A stretch of DNA of 64,000 nucleotides from Medicago truncatula (GCF_003473485.1 NC_053043.1:39966576-40030575); one strand, 5' to 3'; numbered from the stretch's first letter, positions 1-11,224 are shown. Notes: generated by a model not told the origin, from the sequence alone. A program made the numbers and translations.

Positions 1-409
1 GTGGCGTAAAATACATAAAATGTGTGGATATATGTTGTTTGTTGTCTTTGAAAGGCCTTGTTCACAGTTTTTCAGTTACGTGATTTTATCATCACCACCT
101 GCACTGTGTCTGGTAAGAGCATATATGAATAGCTTGTATTTACTTTTTGTTTTGGGTGAAATGCCATTGCTTAATTATAATCATTAGATTAGATGCTATC
201 ATGTCACTTTATGTGTATTTTCTCGTATTGAACTTCATTTATAGTAAAATCAAAATCCAACTTGGGAGTTGAGGACATCACACAGAACTCCTAGAGAGAA
301 ATTCAAAGGTCTTCCCAACAATTAATCCTACTTAATAGGTAAAATCTGTTCCTAGCAATACTGAAATTCAAATTTAAAAATTCTATTATACTAATCAGCA
401 TAACTAATC

Positions 410-1918
410 CTAAACAGCAGAATCAAAGGTCTTCCTCTTCTGATGTTGTTTTTCCACAAATACATCCATATCATCATCCTGCACGATTCCATTCATCAAT
501 GCTGACTCAGTGATCTTCCTCTCCACAGACGCGATGACGCCAAAAGCCACAGTTTGACGCCTGTCTCTCGCAACAAAACGGCCGAGTGGAGGATAATAAG
601 CGAAATCCTCTACCACCATAGGCTTGGTGGGAATCATCTTAATAGCAGCAGCATCACCACTCTTCAAGAATTCAGGCTCCTTCTCAATTTCCTTACCATA
701 AAACCAGTCAACCTTGGCAATAAGCTCAACAAACATGACAGCAACGTGGGAGGTGTGGCAGTCAAGAATAGGTGTAAAGCCTTTTCTAATCAGGCCAGGG
801 TCATTTGTGATGATAACTTGAGATGTAAAGTGAGCGGCTTCCGTGGCTGGGTGATCGATGGAGTCTGAGGCAACATAGCCCGGCTTGAGATCACCAGCAG
901 CAACATTCTTGCAATCTAATCCCACAAAGTCACCGGGAAAGGCGATAGGGACAGCTTCACCATCCATCTGCACAGACTCGACTACATCTTGCAGCCCAGT
1001 TGGGGCAAAAGTCACCGCCATTCCAGGTTTCAAGTGACCAGTCACAACACGTCCTACATGCACATTTCCGATTCCTCCAATCTTTGTAGACACCATGAAG
1101 TGGTATTCGGAGAGGATTGAGAAATAGCCTCGCAGACAGAGGCAATTAGATACGGTCAAGAGCTTCAAGAAGGGTGGGACCCTTGTACCAGTCAAGATTA
1201 GTAGAGCGCTCAATCAAGTTATCTCCCTCAAAACCAGAGATGGGAACAAATGGAACTTTGTCTAGGTTATAGCCAAGCTTTTCCAAAAAGCAATGAAGTT
1301 TGCTCTGAATTTCTTGAAACCTAAACATGCAGCAGTTAGCGGCATCCATCTGTAAGAGATAGATGATAATTAGGTACTTAAATAAATGGATTATTAAAAA
1401 AAATTGAAATACAAGTTTAAAGGGGCTGAAAATATAAATAGAAATACCTTGTTGATGCAGCAGATCATTTGAGGCACACCAAGAGTGCAGGCGAGAAGGG
1501 CATGTTCACGGGTCTGACCATGCTTAGAAAAACCAACTTCAAAACCACCAGGAGAGGAATCAACGATAAGAAGAGCGCAATCAGCATAGGATGTCCCATT
1601 AATCATGTTCTTAATATAATCCCTGTGTCCAGGGGCATCAATGACAGTGTACCGGTACTGGTTTGTCTCAAAATTACGCATAGAAACGTCAATGGAGATA
1701 CCTCTTTCACGCTCAGCCTCGAGCTTGTCAAGAACCCAATTAGCATACTTGAATGAACACTTGTCGATCTGAGCAGCTTCTTCCTCAAGACTGTCAATGA
1801 CATGCTTGTCAATACATCCAAGCTTGTGGAGCAAATGACCGGTTGTGGTTGACTTCCCAGAGTCAACATGACCAATAACCACAATGTTAATATGAAACTT
1901 TGGCGTTGGCTTACCCAT
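410..1918 (-). pseudogene. EF1A: Broken EF-1alpha-like translation elongation factor gene
   Basis: Functional EF-1alpha is the GTPase that brings aminoacyl-tRNA to the ribosome. Exon 1 (1918-1448, 157 codons) carries the P-loop GHVDSGKS and the DAPGH switch motif, and ends at NK, where plant EF-1alpha genes have an intron. A GT...AG intron (1447-1350) follows, and exon 2 resumes with MDA, completing the NKMD guanine-specificity motif. Exon 2 reads through [10 protein letters not shown] and [17 protein letters not shown], then meets a TAA at 1148-1146. About 16 codons later a one-base shift near 1085 moves homology ([12 protein letters not shown] onward) into another frame. That frame runs to a stop at 410 and covers domains 2 and 3 ([29 protein letters not shown]). 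The C-terminal tail differs from the usual lysine-rich end. Many conserved positions are changed (for example ALWKF is SMRNF), which fits relaxed constraint. I call it a pseudogene; sequencing error is the alternative. Confidence 0.85.
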
Positions 1919-1936
1919 TATTAGTCCTTCCTTAAA

Positions 1937-2523
1937 CTTGAAATTGCAAAAAGATCTGCCAATTCAACAAAGAAAACAACAAGACATGAGTAAAATAAAT
2001 AAATCTCAGTATTCATTCAACAATAAAATACAGCATAAATTTGGCATGAAAATAAACCATAAACCCTAAACCATAAACCAAAAACAAACATGTAAAACAA
2101 CATTCTGCTTTTCCTATTAGTATGTTATATTATTATATGCATCAAATCAAATAAAATTAACAAAAAAATGAATGATAAACACACTAAAAACACAAACGAT
2201 GGAAAATGCCTTGTGATAACATATAAAAACTAGGGATTCAAAAACGATTCACAATATGAATTAATCAGACACTTAACCCGAATCATTATTTATTCTATGA
2301 AGCACGTAAACATGTCATAGGTGTCTAGACACTGACACGATACCAACACATATGATTGCATTAAATTATATAGTTTTCTCAAATTATTGTTGGTGTGACA
2401 AGGTCAATGTTTGTATCCGTGCTTGTGAGTTTATTATCATAGTCGAAAAGAGAAAGCAGAAAACAAACAAACAAAAACAATATCCAAGGATCGTTCGTAT
2501 ACTAAATCGTACGAAAAATTTAC
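1937..2523 (-). other. Leader intron of the EF-1alpha-like gene
   Basis: On the minus strand an AAG|GTAAAT donor at 2524/2523 and a TTTCAAG|TTTAAGG acceptor at 1937/1936 enclose about 590 bases just before the ATG. Plant EF-1alpha genes typically have a leader intron here. Its survival shows the locus arose by DNA duplication and is not a processed copy. It contains AAACCCTAA-type telo-box sequence near 2061-2067. Confidence 0.6.
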
Positions 2524-2604
2524 CTTGAATGAAGCTGCCCTAGCCGTAAGGTTGGACTTATAATAAGAGGTCAGTTAGCCGTAAATTCTGTTTCAATTTC
2601 AAAT

Positions 2605-2616
2605 TATATATATAGT
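2605..2616 (-). promoter_or_regulatory. Probable TATA box of the EF-1alpha-like gene
   Basis: A TATATATATA run lies about 80 bases upstream of the leader-intron donor, leaving room for a short non-coding first exon (roughly 2575-2524) that includes a GGCTAGGGCAGC stretch. Position and spacing suit a TATA box; nothing else supports it. Confidence 0.4.
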
Positions 2617-2651
2617 TTTCTACTTACGGAGTCGCCCTTTGTTATTTTGCT

Positions 2652-3010
2652 TGAAATCTAAGCAATCATTTTTTTGATACAAAAAACACAAATTATATTT
2701 TGATTGAAATCTAAGCAATCATTTTTGACACAAAAAACACAAATTATATTATCGTTCATTATATAAAACTGTATACTTTTTTTTAAGCAAAACTGTATAC
2801 TTGTATATCGTTGATCTAAACTGATATTAAATATTTTTAGTAAACTTTAATGAAATATTAAATTTTTTATTTTTAAATATTTTTCAGGGGAAAAATAATT
2901 AAAATAAATGATATCGTTGATCTAAAGTTGATATTAAATATTTTTAGTAAACTTTAATGACATATAAAAAAAATTAATTATTTTTTTGGGAAAAATAATT
3001 AAAATAAATA
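2652..3010. repeat. Two short tandem duplications upstream of the EF-1alpha-like gene
   Basis: A unit of about 52 bp (GAAATCTAAGCAATCATTTTT...) is present twice at 2652-2699 and 2704-2750. A second unit of about 105 bp (TATCGTTGATCTAAA...TTTAGTAAACTTTAATGA...AAAAATAATTAAAATAAAT) is present at about 2805-2910 and 2911-3010. No coding sequence is seen here. Confidence 0.7.
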
Positions 3011-3289
3011 GCCTCTTAAAAAAATCATTTTATTTCTTCTATTATTTAAAGGTGCAACACAAAAACATCCATAAAAGTTTGTGATTTATAATTTTAGGGA
3101 CCGTTAAGAATTATGAATCAAAATGATACAATTTTTTTTATAAGGAGATCAATAATAGTATATTCTTCTCTAAAAGCAAGCAATTGTAATACTCATGTAG
3201 CATTGTTATTTGTTAATGAGTTGATGATTCAGGGTTTAAGTCCAAAAACTAACTAATAATTAACATATTAACTTTTCTCATTTGAAAAA

Positions 3290-3600
3290 AGAAAAAAAAC
3301 ATCACCACACATGTCACTTTAGTTAGTAAGAGCATCCATGACTATTTTTTGAAAGGTTCTTCTATGAGTATTATCTTGTAGTGCTTTTTTATTTATTTTG
3401 GGTGAAATGTCATTGCTTAATTGTAATCATTGAATTAGAATGTCATCATGATTATGTGTATTTTCTCGTATTGAACTTGGATTTATTGCAAAGAGAAAAA
3501 TGATGAGGGTGACAGCTTCCGTGATATGAGGAACAAGAACGACAGCACTGATAGTTGACTTGGGAGTTGAGGACATCACACAACACCTAGAGATTTCATC
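3290..3600. repeat. Second copy of the EF-1alpha-like 3' flank
   Basis: This stretch repeats about 90-310 in the same orientation: GGGTGAAATG, CATTGCTTAATT, TGTGTATTTTCTCGTATTG and GGGAGTTGAGGACATCACAC occur in the same order in both. In the left copy they lie just beyond the 3' end of the broken gene. The right copy has no recognisable EF-1alpha coding sequence beside it. Confidence 0.75.
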
Positions 3601-3739
3601 GAAGGTTGTTAAATTAATTAATCTTAAACTAAAGTATTAATAAAGAAATTAAGAATGTTGAACCATAAAGTGAGGGGGAAAATCAGCACCTTCATTCACG
3701 GACAATACTTCAATGTCAAAGTTCGTTCTGGTTTGCACG

Positions 3740-4680
3740 ATAGATTTTTAAAAATAATATGGATTCCCCAACTTGTGTGTTTTATTTTAAGCTTTTGTAA
3801 AGATTAAAATGAATGAATAAAATCAAGGGAATTGATGCGGTGGGAAGAGATACACTCTCACAACGTGTTAAATTAAAATTTTAAATTTTAATCACCGTTT
3901 TAGATTGGACCAAACCTTATCAAACAAGAAAGCACATTTATTATGATAATGATCTAGTTCAGACTATCCTATAGATACATCCTAGAGCACACCCAAGTCA
4001 TGAGTTTGAAAACACAACGAAGATCGTGTGAAGGTGATTACATCATGATATGTCAATAGTTGTCTTTGAGGACAACTGTCCAATTAGGGTTTCTATCCAT
4101 AAATCCTAGTTGTCTTCTTTTAAATGCTAACTTGTGACTTACGTTAATGTGCACATTCTCTAAACCCTAAAACCACACTTTAATGAATCACTCACTTGAA
4201 TGTTTGAGTGTTTACAAATGTTTTGAAAAGGAGCACGCTCTAATATTTTAAGTTAACACCGTCAAACCAAATCAATTAGGTTAGTTTGCTACCAACTTAC
4301 CAAGAGACAACAAAAATATGTGAAGACTGATTGTATCAAAAATAAGAAATATGAATGAGACATTATAAAAGGTTGAAGATGCCAAACAGAGATATTGTTG
4401 GCCTGCGAGGACGAGGCCATGTGGTGAGGTTACTTAAAAATGCTATAGCATTTAATACACGTAAACTATATTCTATAGTTGCTGGAAAATACTCATGTGT
4501 GATGAGTCATGTATAGCTAGCTAGTACCTTCAGTCCTTCATACAACTCCCCTGTTAACTCTAAATCATCTTTATACGTGCAACTCCCCTGTTACTCTAAT
4601 AAATGATTGAAACTCACAATTTCATCATTTTCCTATAATTAATAACCCAGTTACTTAATTAGTTAATGCATATGGCAGAT
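3740..4680. other. Intergenic, no gene seen
   Basis: AT-rich non-coding DNA without a supported reading frame or clear repeat. A short AAATTTTAAATTTT-type palindrome occurs near 3880. Confidence 0.5.
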
Positions 4681-4689
4681 TATTGTTGT

Positions 4690-4885
4690 TATTATTTTTA
4701 GGGTTTTGCTAACCATTGTCCTCGTGACAATGGTTAAGGAAGTCGAAGTAACATATTTGCATTGGTTTCAACAATATTTTGACTTTTAAAATGTTAAATT
4801 TATTACTTTTCACCATTTTCCAATGCGATATTTTTATTTTTATCCTCTTATTCAATGTCTCAAGGGCAATGGTTAACATTCTCCT
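4690..4885. mobile_element. Small TIR element (MITE-like)
   Basis: The left end GCTAACCATTGTCCTCGTG is mirrored on the right by CAAGGGCAATGGTTAACA, an imperfect terminal inverted repeat of about 25 bp around some 190 bp of AT-rich filler. The left arm also folds on itself (CCATTGTCCTCGTGACAATGG). No target-site duplication could be fixed with confidence. A short open frame inside is not considered a gene. Confidence 0.5.
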
Positions 4886-4989
4886 TATTTTTAATATGGA
4901 TCACATGTGGTCATTAAAAGGACGCATTTATGCATTCGCGACGTCAACTATCCTTGGATCTAAATGAGACAGAGCACATTTTAAGATAT

Positions 4990-5650
4990 TATTTTAGTTT
5001 TTGAAAGGAAAAAACATTTGTTTGAAATATATATCATGTGATCTCGATCCAATGACTACTGACATCATAATTCATAAATACGTTAATGTGACCTTTTGGT
5101 GACTAAAAAAATCCATATTTGTTTTTTTACCTATGAAACAATTTAAAGACATGCATCCCATGATTTTTTTACCTTAGCTCTAAACGTAAACATCTCTTGT
5201 AGTCGAGATTTGAACTAACTTCATCATACTATTGGAGTCTAGTCCATTCTTTTAAACCCAATTAATCTCTCTTAATAACTTCACATGATTTTTGAAACAA
5301 GTTAATACTTGAAAGCTTTTACCATAGCAAAATTAAAATTTGGAATGCAACTTGGTGTAGACTCCACACAAGTTTTCAATTTTAACACTTCTTATTTGCA
5401 TATTTTGTATCATGGAAAAAATCCCGAGATTTTGATTAATTTAGTTCTTAAATATTATCGCATACTATACATGTTCATATAAAATTGAAATCAAAATCTC
5501 AAAAAGACAAATTCAAATTTCATATAAGACCGTCATATAAGTTTAGAGCTAAATATTTGTCTTTTTGAGATTATAAAATCAAACTTATACATGTTTCAAA
5601 AAGACAAATTCAAAAAGACAAATTCAAATTTAAATATTAATCAAACAAGT
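4990..5650. other. Intergenic, no gene seen
   Basis: AT-rich spacer. AAAAAGACAAATTCAAATT occurs several times between 5500 and 5640, a local short repeat beside the snap-back MULE fragment. Confidence 0.45.
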
Positions 5651-5654
5651 CATT

Positions 5655-5872
5655 CTAGTTTTTGAATCGTTTCAAACAAGTCTTATTGTAGATAACATAG
5701 TTGGTAATTGCTTCCTTGAACTCATCTTTGGTACCAAATCTGGCTCCTAACACCCACTTAAAATTAGTCATTTTTTTAGGCATGACAAATGGTGGATAAT
5801 ACTCTTTGTTGCTATCATTTGAATCTTCACCATCATCCTCTAAAATGACTTGTTTGAAACGATTCAAAAACT
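5655..5872 (-). pseudogene. Snap-back fragment of a Mutator-like transposase N-terminus
   Basis: A 70-codon minus-strand frame (5867-5655) contains KWVLGARFGTKDEFKEAI, which resembles the region ahead of the MuDR transposase domain (pattern xGxxFxxxxEFKEAxxxYxI). The rest of the transposase is absent. The piece is bounded by a perfect 26-bp inverted repeat (5657-5682 and 5847-5872), so the first and last residues of the frame are encoded by the repeat arms. It is a decayed or rearranged MULE scrap, not a functional gene. Confidence 0.6.
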
Positions 5873-6416
5873 AAAAGGATTTGGTTGGGACTTTTGAAAC
5901 ATAAAGAATTTGTTTGGGGCTTTTAAAACTTAAAGGACCACTTTGGGAAAAACGAAAAACTTAAAAGACCTTTAGATGCATTTGACATTTTTTTTTAACT
6001 TAATATCCAACTTAGAAGTGGACAGCTTAGAAGTGGACTACTCAGAAGTTAGAAGATTCCAATTTCACTATGGACTACATTTAAAATTAGAGCATAACCA
6101 TCTTTGAACTTAGCTCGTCGAAATTGATGCTAAGAAAAACACATCCTAAAATCTTAAGAGGAACATACTTCAAAGTCACAAATTAACGGGTAGGCAAATC
6201 CCAAATCGGTTCTTTATGTTGTAAAATCATTGTATTTTTTTATTCTTTTTATTTTCAATATTAACAAATACAGTATATTAGTTTATTACATAAGTGATCC
6301 AATTATATCTATTAAAAAAAACGATCCAATTATAATTCAACAATTTATCTTCCGTACCCATTCGTATTTAATTCTTCCCAAATAATTTATCTAATCATAT
6401 TATTATGGGACTGAAG

Positions 6417-7068
6417 ATCTAACTTTGGTGACCAAAATTTTATGATACCTTTTTGACTTGGATTCTTGTCAAATGTCTGCTATAGTTCATTCTATTTATG
6501 TAATACTCATTGTTTGATGATTATGGACCCAATTAACAAGTTTTTTCTCTAAAATAAAGTACAAATTAAGTTCGTCTCCAAAGGAGGAACCTTTGGTGAC
6601 CAAAATTTTATCCTAACTTTTTGGCTTTGATTCTTGCCAAATGCTTGCTATAGTTCATTCTATTTATGTAATACTAATTCTATGATGATTATGGACCTAA
6701 ATAACAAGTTTCTTCCCTAAAATAATTTTTAAATTAAGTTCGTCTCCAAAGGAGGAACTTCTGGTGACCAAAATTTTATCCTACCTTTTTGGCTTGGATT
6801 CTTGCTAAATGTCTGCTATAGTTCATTCTATTTATGTAATACTCATTGTATGATGATTATGGACCTAATTAACAAGTTTCTTTCCTAAAATAAAGTTTAA
6901 ATTAAGTTCGTCTCCAAAGGAGGAACCTTTGGTGACCAAAATTTTATCCTACCTTTTTGGCTTCGATTCTTTCCAAATGTCTGCTATAGTTCATTCTATT
7001 TATGTAATACTCATTGTATGATGATTATGGACCTAATTAACAAGTTTCTTCCCTAAAATAAAGTTTAA
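6417..7068. repeat. 168-bp tandem repeat, nearly four copies
   Basis: GGTGACCAAAATTTTAT starts at 6427, 6595, 6763 and 6931, an exact 168-bp period. Each unit continues with CTGCTATAGTTCATTC (CTTGCTATAG in unit 2), TATTTATGTAATACT, GATGATTATGGACC and GTTCGTCTCCAAAGGAGGAAC; the last unit is truncated. Units differ at a few positions and no reading frame spans the array. Confidence 0.92.
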
Positions 7069-7292
7069 AAATATTTCAACAACTTAGAACAAAATAAATT
7101 AGTTTATAGTGGAAGTATCTAACCCCATTTATATTTACATAGATTCCTCCCTATTTTGGAACCATGCTTTTGAAAAGAGAACCAACCTACCAAAAAGCGA
7201 AAACGATTTGTATTTTATGTGAAAGCTTGTATTTTGGCCAACTATTCTATGAAAAAGTGGTAAATATATGGTGCATAAGTTAAACAAGTCTT

Positions 7293-7385
7293 TGCTCAGT
7301 TGGTTAGAACAATGCATAAAATATGCAAGGTTCAGAGTTCAAACTCTGACCACTACCAAAAAAAGACAAGTCTTTGCTCAAAAAA
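7293..7385 (+). mobile_element. tRNA-derived SINE with 16-bp target-site duplication
   Basis: A box-A-like TTGCTCAGTTGG and a box-B-like GAGTTCAAACTC are spaced as in a tRNA-derived pol III promoter, followed by A-runs. A perfect 16-bp direct repeat, AAGTTAAACAAGTCTT, flanks it at 7277-7292 and 7386-7401. The size, promoter and flanking duplication together indicate a SINE. It cannot fold as an intact tRNA, so it is not a tRNA gene. Confidence 0.75.
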
Positions 7386-7535
7386 AAGTTAAACAAGTCT
7401 TAAATTATACACAAGTTAATTTTTATAATTTTCTTTTTTGAAAAATTAATTTTTATCTTTTGATAACTAGATTTCATCATTAAATTAAATGAGATATGAT
7501 TAGGGGTTTGCAAACGGATCCAACTCGCGTAGATC

Positions 7536-8161
7536 TAGGGATGGCAATTGGACCCAGACCCAATGGATACCCGCAAAAAATACCCACAATGGGTAGGGTA
7601 AAACCCCGCTTTTATGGGTCTGGGCACGGGTACGGGTAATACCCACAAAATTAAATGGGTATGGGCACGGGTAAGGGTACTATACTGCCCAGACCCGCAT
7701 ACCCGCATATACATATTTATATAATATCATAAATTATTTATTTATTTTTTATGTATCATTAATTAATTTATTTATTAGCTATTTAAGCCTAAACCTAAAC
7801 TTAAACCAAACAACTACTTAATACAATATCAACTCCATCATGCCGGTGTATAATTTTTTAGGAATATTTCGGATGTTTTCTATTTGACTAAATACCACGG
7901 TTCATATTATTTTATGAGTTAATTTTAAAAAATTGGGATCGTAGTTTTATTTCATTTGTGATGTTTTTTTTTGTTTTTCCATAGTTAAAGTGCGGGTAAT
8001 GGGTGCGGGTATGGGTACCTAAGTACCCATAGGGTATGGGGAAGGGGACTAAAGTTGTTGCCCACGAGGGTACGGGCACGGGTACGGATATTTTTTATAA
8101 ATGCGGGTATGGGGACGGACATTGTAGTACCCTACCCATTGGGTACCCATTGCCATCCCTA
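7536..8161. mobile_element. Non-autonomous hAT element, 626 bp
   Basis: The terminal inverted repeats are TAGGGATGGCAA on the left and its complement TTGCCATCCCTA on the right. An exact 8-bp target-site duplication, CGTAGATC, sits at 7528-7535 and 8162-8169, as hAT transposases make. The subterminal regions are full of GGGTACGGGTA-type motifs in both orientations, probably transposase-binding repeats. There is no transposase frame inside. Confidence 0.88.
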
Positions 8162-8650
8162 CGTAGATCGGTTCGTTTAGCCCGTTATTTTTGACCGACT
8201 AAGCCAAAGTTTTGAACTATTTCCCTCTAGTTGGATCGTCATGCTTAACTTGTTAAAAAAATGAAGCGGGGTAAGCACGGGGTGGTGGGCCCGCCAACTC
8301 GTCTACTTACTATTTTAATTTTTTTTGTTCAACTGATCAAATAAAATTTAAAGGGAAGCGACCCAATAATCCATCATAAACTCAAATTTGTCTCATAAGT
8401 TTGTTTTCACCAAATAATTATTTGATGTCAATTATATATTTTTTTTTGGATAAAAACAATATTTTTTTTATAACAACAAAATTGTCAAAAAAATCATTAA
8501 AAACTTTTTCTTTGTTTGATGGGTCGGCCCGCCAACCCTCAGCCCACCACTAAGCGGGGAGGGGTTGGATTTTTAACCCGACCGCCTAAATTGACATGAC
8601 CCGTCTCATCCCGTTTTTGGCGGACTTACGCAAGGCGGGCCCAAACGTTA
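8162..8650. mobile_element. Probable older element hosting the hAT insertion (right part)
   Basis: The flanks of the hAT copy (about 7503-7535 and 8162-8650) share an unusual GC-rich subterminal style (CAAACGGATCCAACTCG on the left; GCCCGCCAAC, GACCCGTCTCATCC and GGCGGGCCC on the right) against the AT-rich surroundings. This suggests one older element cut in two. Its own termini and target-site duplication were not found. Confidence 0.35.
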
Positions 8651-8874
8651 AAAACAAACGATTGTCTAATACAAAACTTATCACACTTATGCATCATTAG
8701 TTTAGGTATAAAAAATAAAAATAAAAAATCCCACAAGATGCCAACTTTAAAAGGGTTTTGAATAAAACAATCTTCTCATAGGGAGTGACAATTCTTAAAT
8801 TCTTTATAATGATTATCTTACTAAGATTAAATTATAAAATATATGTTTTTTCTTGACAAAAATTATAAAATATA

Positions 8875-9895
8875 GGGTTAATAGGTCTTTATCCTCCTGT
8901 AATATAGGTCACTTTTAATTTTCCCCCTGTAAAATTTTTTTATCAGATTTCGTCCTTGTAAATATTTTTTGTTTTGGAATACCCCCTAAACCAGCTGACA
9001 GTGTATTTTCGCTGATGTGGCACGCTGAGTCACCTTTTATGATGACGTGGTGCGCTGACTGTATAATTATTTTTTATTGTACACACGTGGCATTTGTGAT
9101 TTATTTTAAAAATAAAAAAATTCTTAAAAAATAAAAAAAATTAGAAAAATTTATAAAAATGAAAAAAATCTGAAAAAATACCGGAAAAATAAAAAAACTC
9201 TGGAAAAATTAATATGTATCGAAATTTTCGAAAAAATTATAAAAAAAACTTAATTAAGTTCCTGAAAAAAAAATTGAATTTTTTTTTTAAAATTTCGAAA
9301 TATATTGTCATATTATTTAAAAAAATTCGAAATAGTTTAAGTGCATGAAATTTTTATAAGAAGTGTTATTTTTTATTAGAATTTTTATAAAAAAAGGAAG
9401 AATTCAGGAATTTAAAATATTTCAGGAACTTAATTCAGATTTTTTTTAAAATTTTTTCGACAATTTCGATATATATATATTAATCTTTTCCAGATTTTTT
9501 TTCATTAATTTTTCTAGAATTTTTTCATTATTTTAATTTTACCTAATTTTTTTAATCATTTTTATTAATTTTTCCGGTATTTTTTCAGATTTTTTTATTC
9601 TTTCAGCATTTGTTTTCATTATTTTTTATTTTTATTTATTTTTTATAGATTTTTTAAATTATTTAAAAAAAAAATCACAAATGTCATGTGTACACAATAA
9701 AAAATAATAAAAATTATACGATCAGCGCGTCACGTCATCAGAAAACGGTGACTCAGTCAGTGAAAATGCACAGTCAACTGACCTAGGGGTTATTTCAAAA
9801 CAAAAAATATTTACAAGGACGGAATCTGACAAAAAAAATTTACAAGGAAAAAACCTAAAATAACCTATATTACAGAGGTAAAAGTCTATTAACCC
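8875..9895. mobile_element. Foldback Mutator-like element, 1021 bp
   Basis: Long inverted arms of about 240 bp begin GGGTTAATAG and end CTATTAACCC, and a perfect 9-bp target-site duplication, TAAAATATA, lies at 8866-8874 and 9896-9904. A 9-bp duplication with long terminal inverted repeats is the hallmark of Mutator-like elements. The middle is an A/T-rich low-complexity stretch with no transposase. The arms contain several ACGTG-type motifs. Confidence 0.88.
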
Positions 9896-10021
9896 TAAAA
9901 TATATGTTGAATTCTTCATTTCTTACAAGGATGGATGCATGTCACTACATAATTTACGTGGGATAATGAATGAGACAGATAATTTAGGTGAAAAAAACAC
10001 CAACAATGTAACAATTTATTA

Positions 10022-10368
10022 CTGAGTAAATAGTCAATTTCCCCCTGAAATTGTAAGTTTCATCAATTACCTTCCTGAAATTAACAAAACTTCAATTACC
10101 CCTCTGAAATTTTACAACGTTAGTCAATTTACCTCCTCCGTCAAATTTTTCTGTTAGTGAACATGACGTTTTGCAAATACTCCCCTGAAGTTTTGCACTT
10201 ATGTGCAAAATGCCCCCCAAATTGAAAAATTTATATTATTTTTTCTTAAAAACAAACAATTAATAGTTAAATATTAAAACTAACTATTAATTTTGGAATT
10301 TGGGAAAACTACATGCATATACATGGTGAAACTTATAATTTGAGGAGGAAATTGACTATTTACTATTT
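10022..10368. mobile_element. TIR element about 345 bp (MULE-like MITE)
   Basis: TAAATAGTCAATTTCCCCCTG on the left pairs with the complement of GAGGAGGAAATTGACTATTTA on the right, and the match extends to about 36 bp (through AAGTTTCA / TGAAACTT). The left arm repeats CAATTACC...CTGAAATT motifs. The flanks share ATTTATTACTG, but no exact target-site duplication could be settled. Confidence 0.55.
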
Positions 10369-10982
10369 ATTTATTACTGCATGAACATGGTGAAAAGCTA
10401 AACTAACTGTTACTCCTAAACTCTTTATTAATCAACTCAGCTCATCCAACTCTGTATGTATATCTCTGCCTCTTCTGTATCTAACCAAGCCGCGTTAAGT
10501 GGGTCCCACATATCGTTGAACCCAGCGCAGCAACTAAATTAGATTCCTTTCCAAGCCATGTTCTTTTGTTTTTCCTTTTTCCTTTTTCCTTTTCTTTATG
10601 TTTCCTACAAAAATAGAAAAACCCTTTTTATAACCCTCATTTCTCAAACTTTCATAATCATTTTTTATTTTTATCATACAGTTTTATTTTATTTAATTTA
10701 ATTTATATTTATAAGATTCCACAAAATCTTCAATCAGAAAACAGCTGCTTTTTTTATGTGAAAAATAGTTGCAAGTTGTAAGAATTTGAAGCTTCATATT
10801 GCATTGTGGGGTCCTCTTTGACAGGCTAATCAACAGCCTGGAAAAGGGTGTTTGCATTGCATTGCAACCACACTAAAAACTTCAACTTGATCCATTTTCA
10901 GTAATGGGTTTCACGTAATTTTCATCTGGGTCACACTCTTTTTCTTCAGTTCAACATTTTTTCTAGCAGCATTCACTTTTTG

Positions 10983-11147
10983 GTAAGTGTACATTGATTT
11001 AATTAATTAACACCCTTTTTGAGTAAATTTATGTTTATGTTTTTGACTTTTGATGTTAGAACTATCATTGTGTTTTTGTTTGGTTTTTTTTTGCATTGAA
11101 TTTGATAGATCCGAGGTTGTTGTTTTTTTTGTTTTTCTTTGTCGCAG
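10983..11147 (+). other. Probable leader intron of the THE1-like gene
   Basis: A strong donor (TTTTTG|GTAAGTG) and a T-rich tract ending GTCGCAG|G enclose 165 bases upstream of the start codon. This is inferred from splice-site quality only. Confidence 0.45.
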
Positions 11148-11224
11148 GTTGTTGTTTTTTCTTCAATTTTGTGACTTTTGGGATTTGAAGCTAAAAGGGT
11201 ATTGTAATTGGTTACAAACCTTTT

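Noticed and set aside
6417..7068. CRISPR-like array
   Set aside because: Units are contiguous 168-bp tandem copies with no short-repeat/unique-spacer pattern, and the DNA is plant nuclear.
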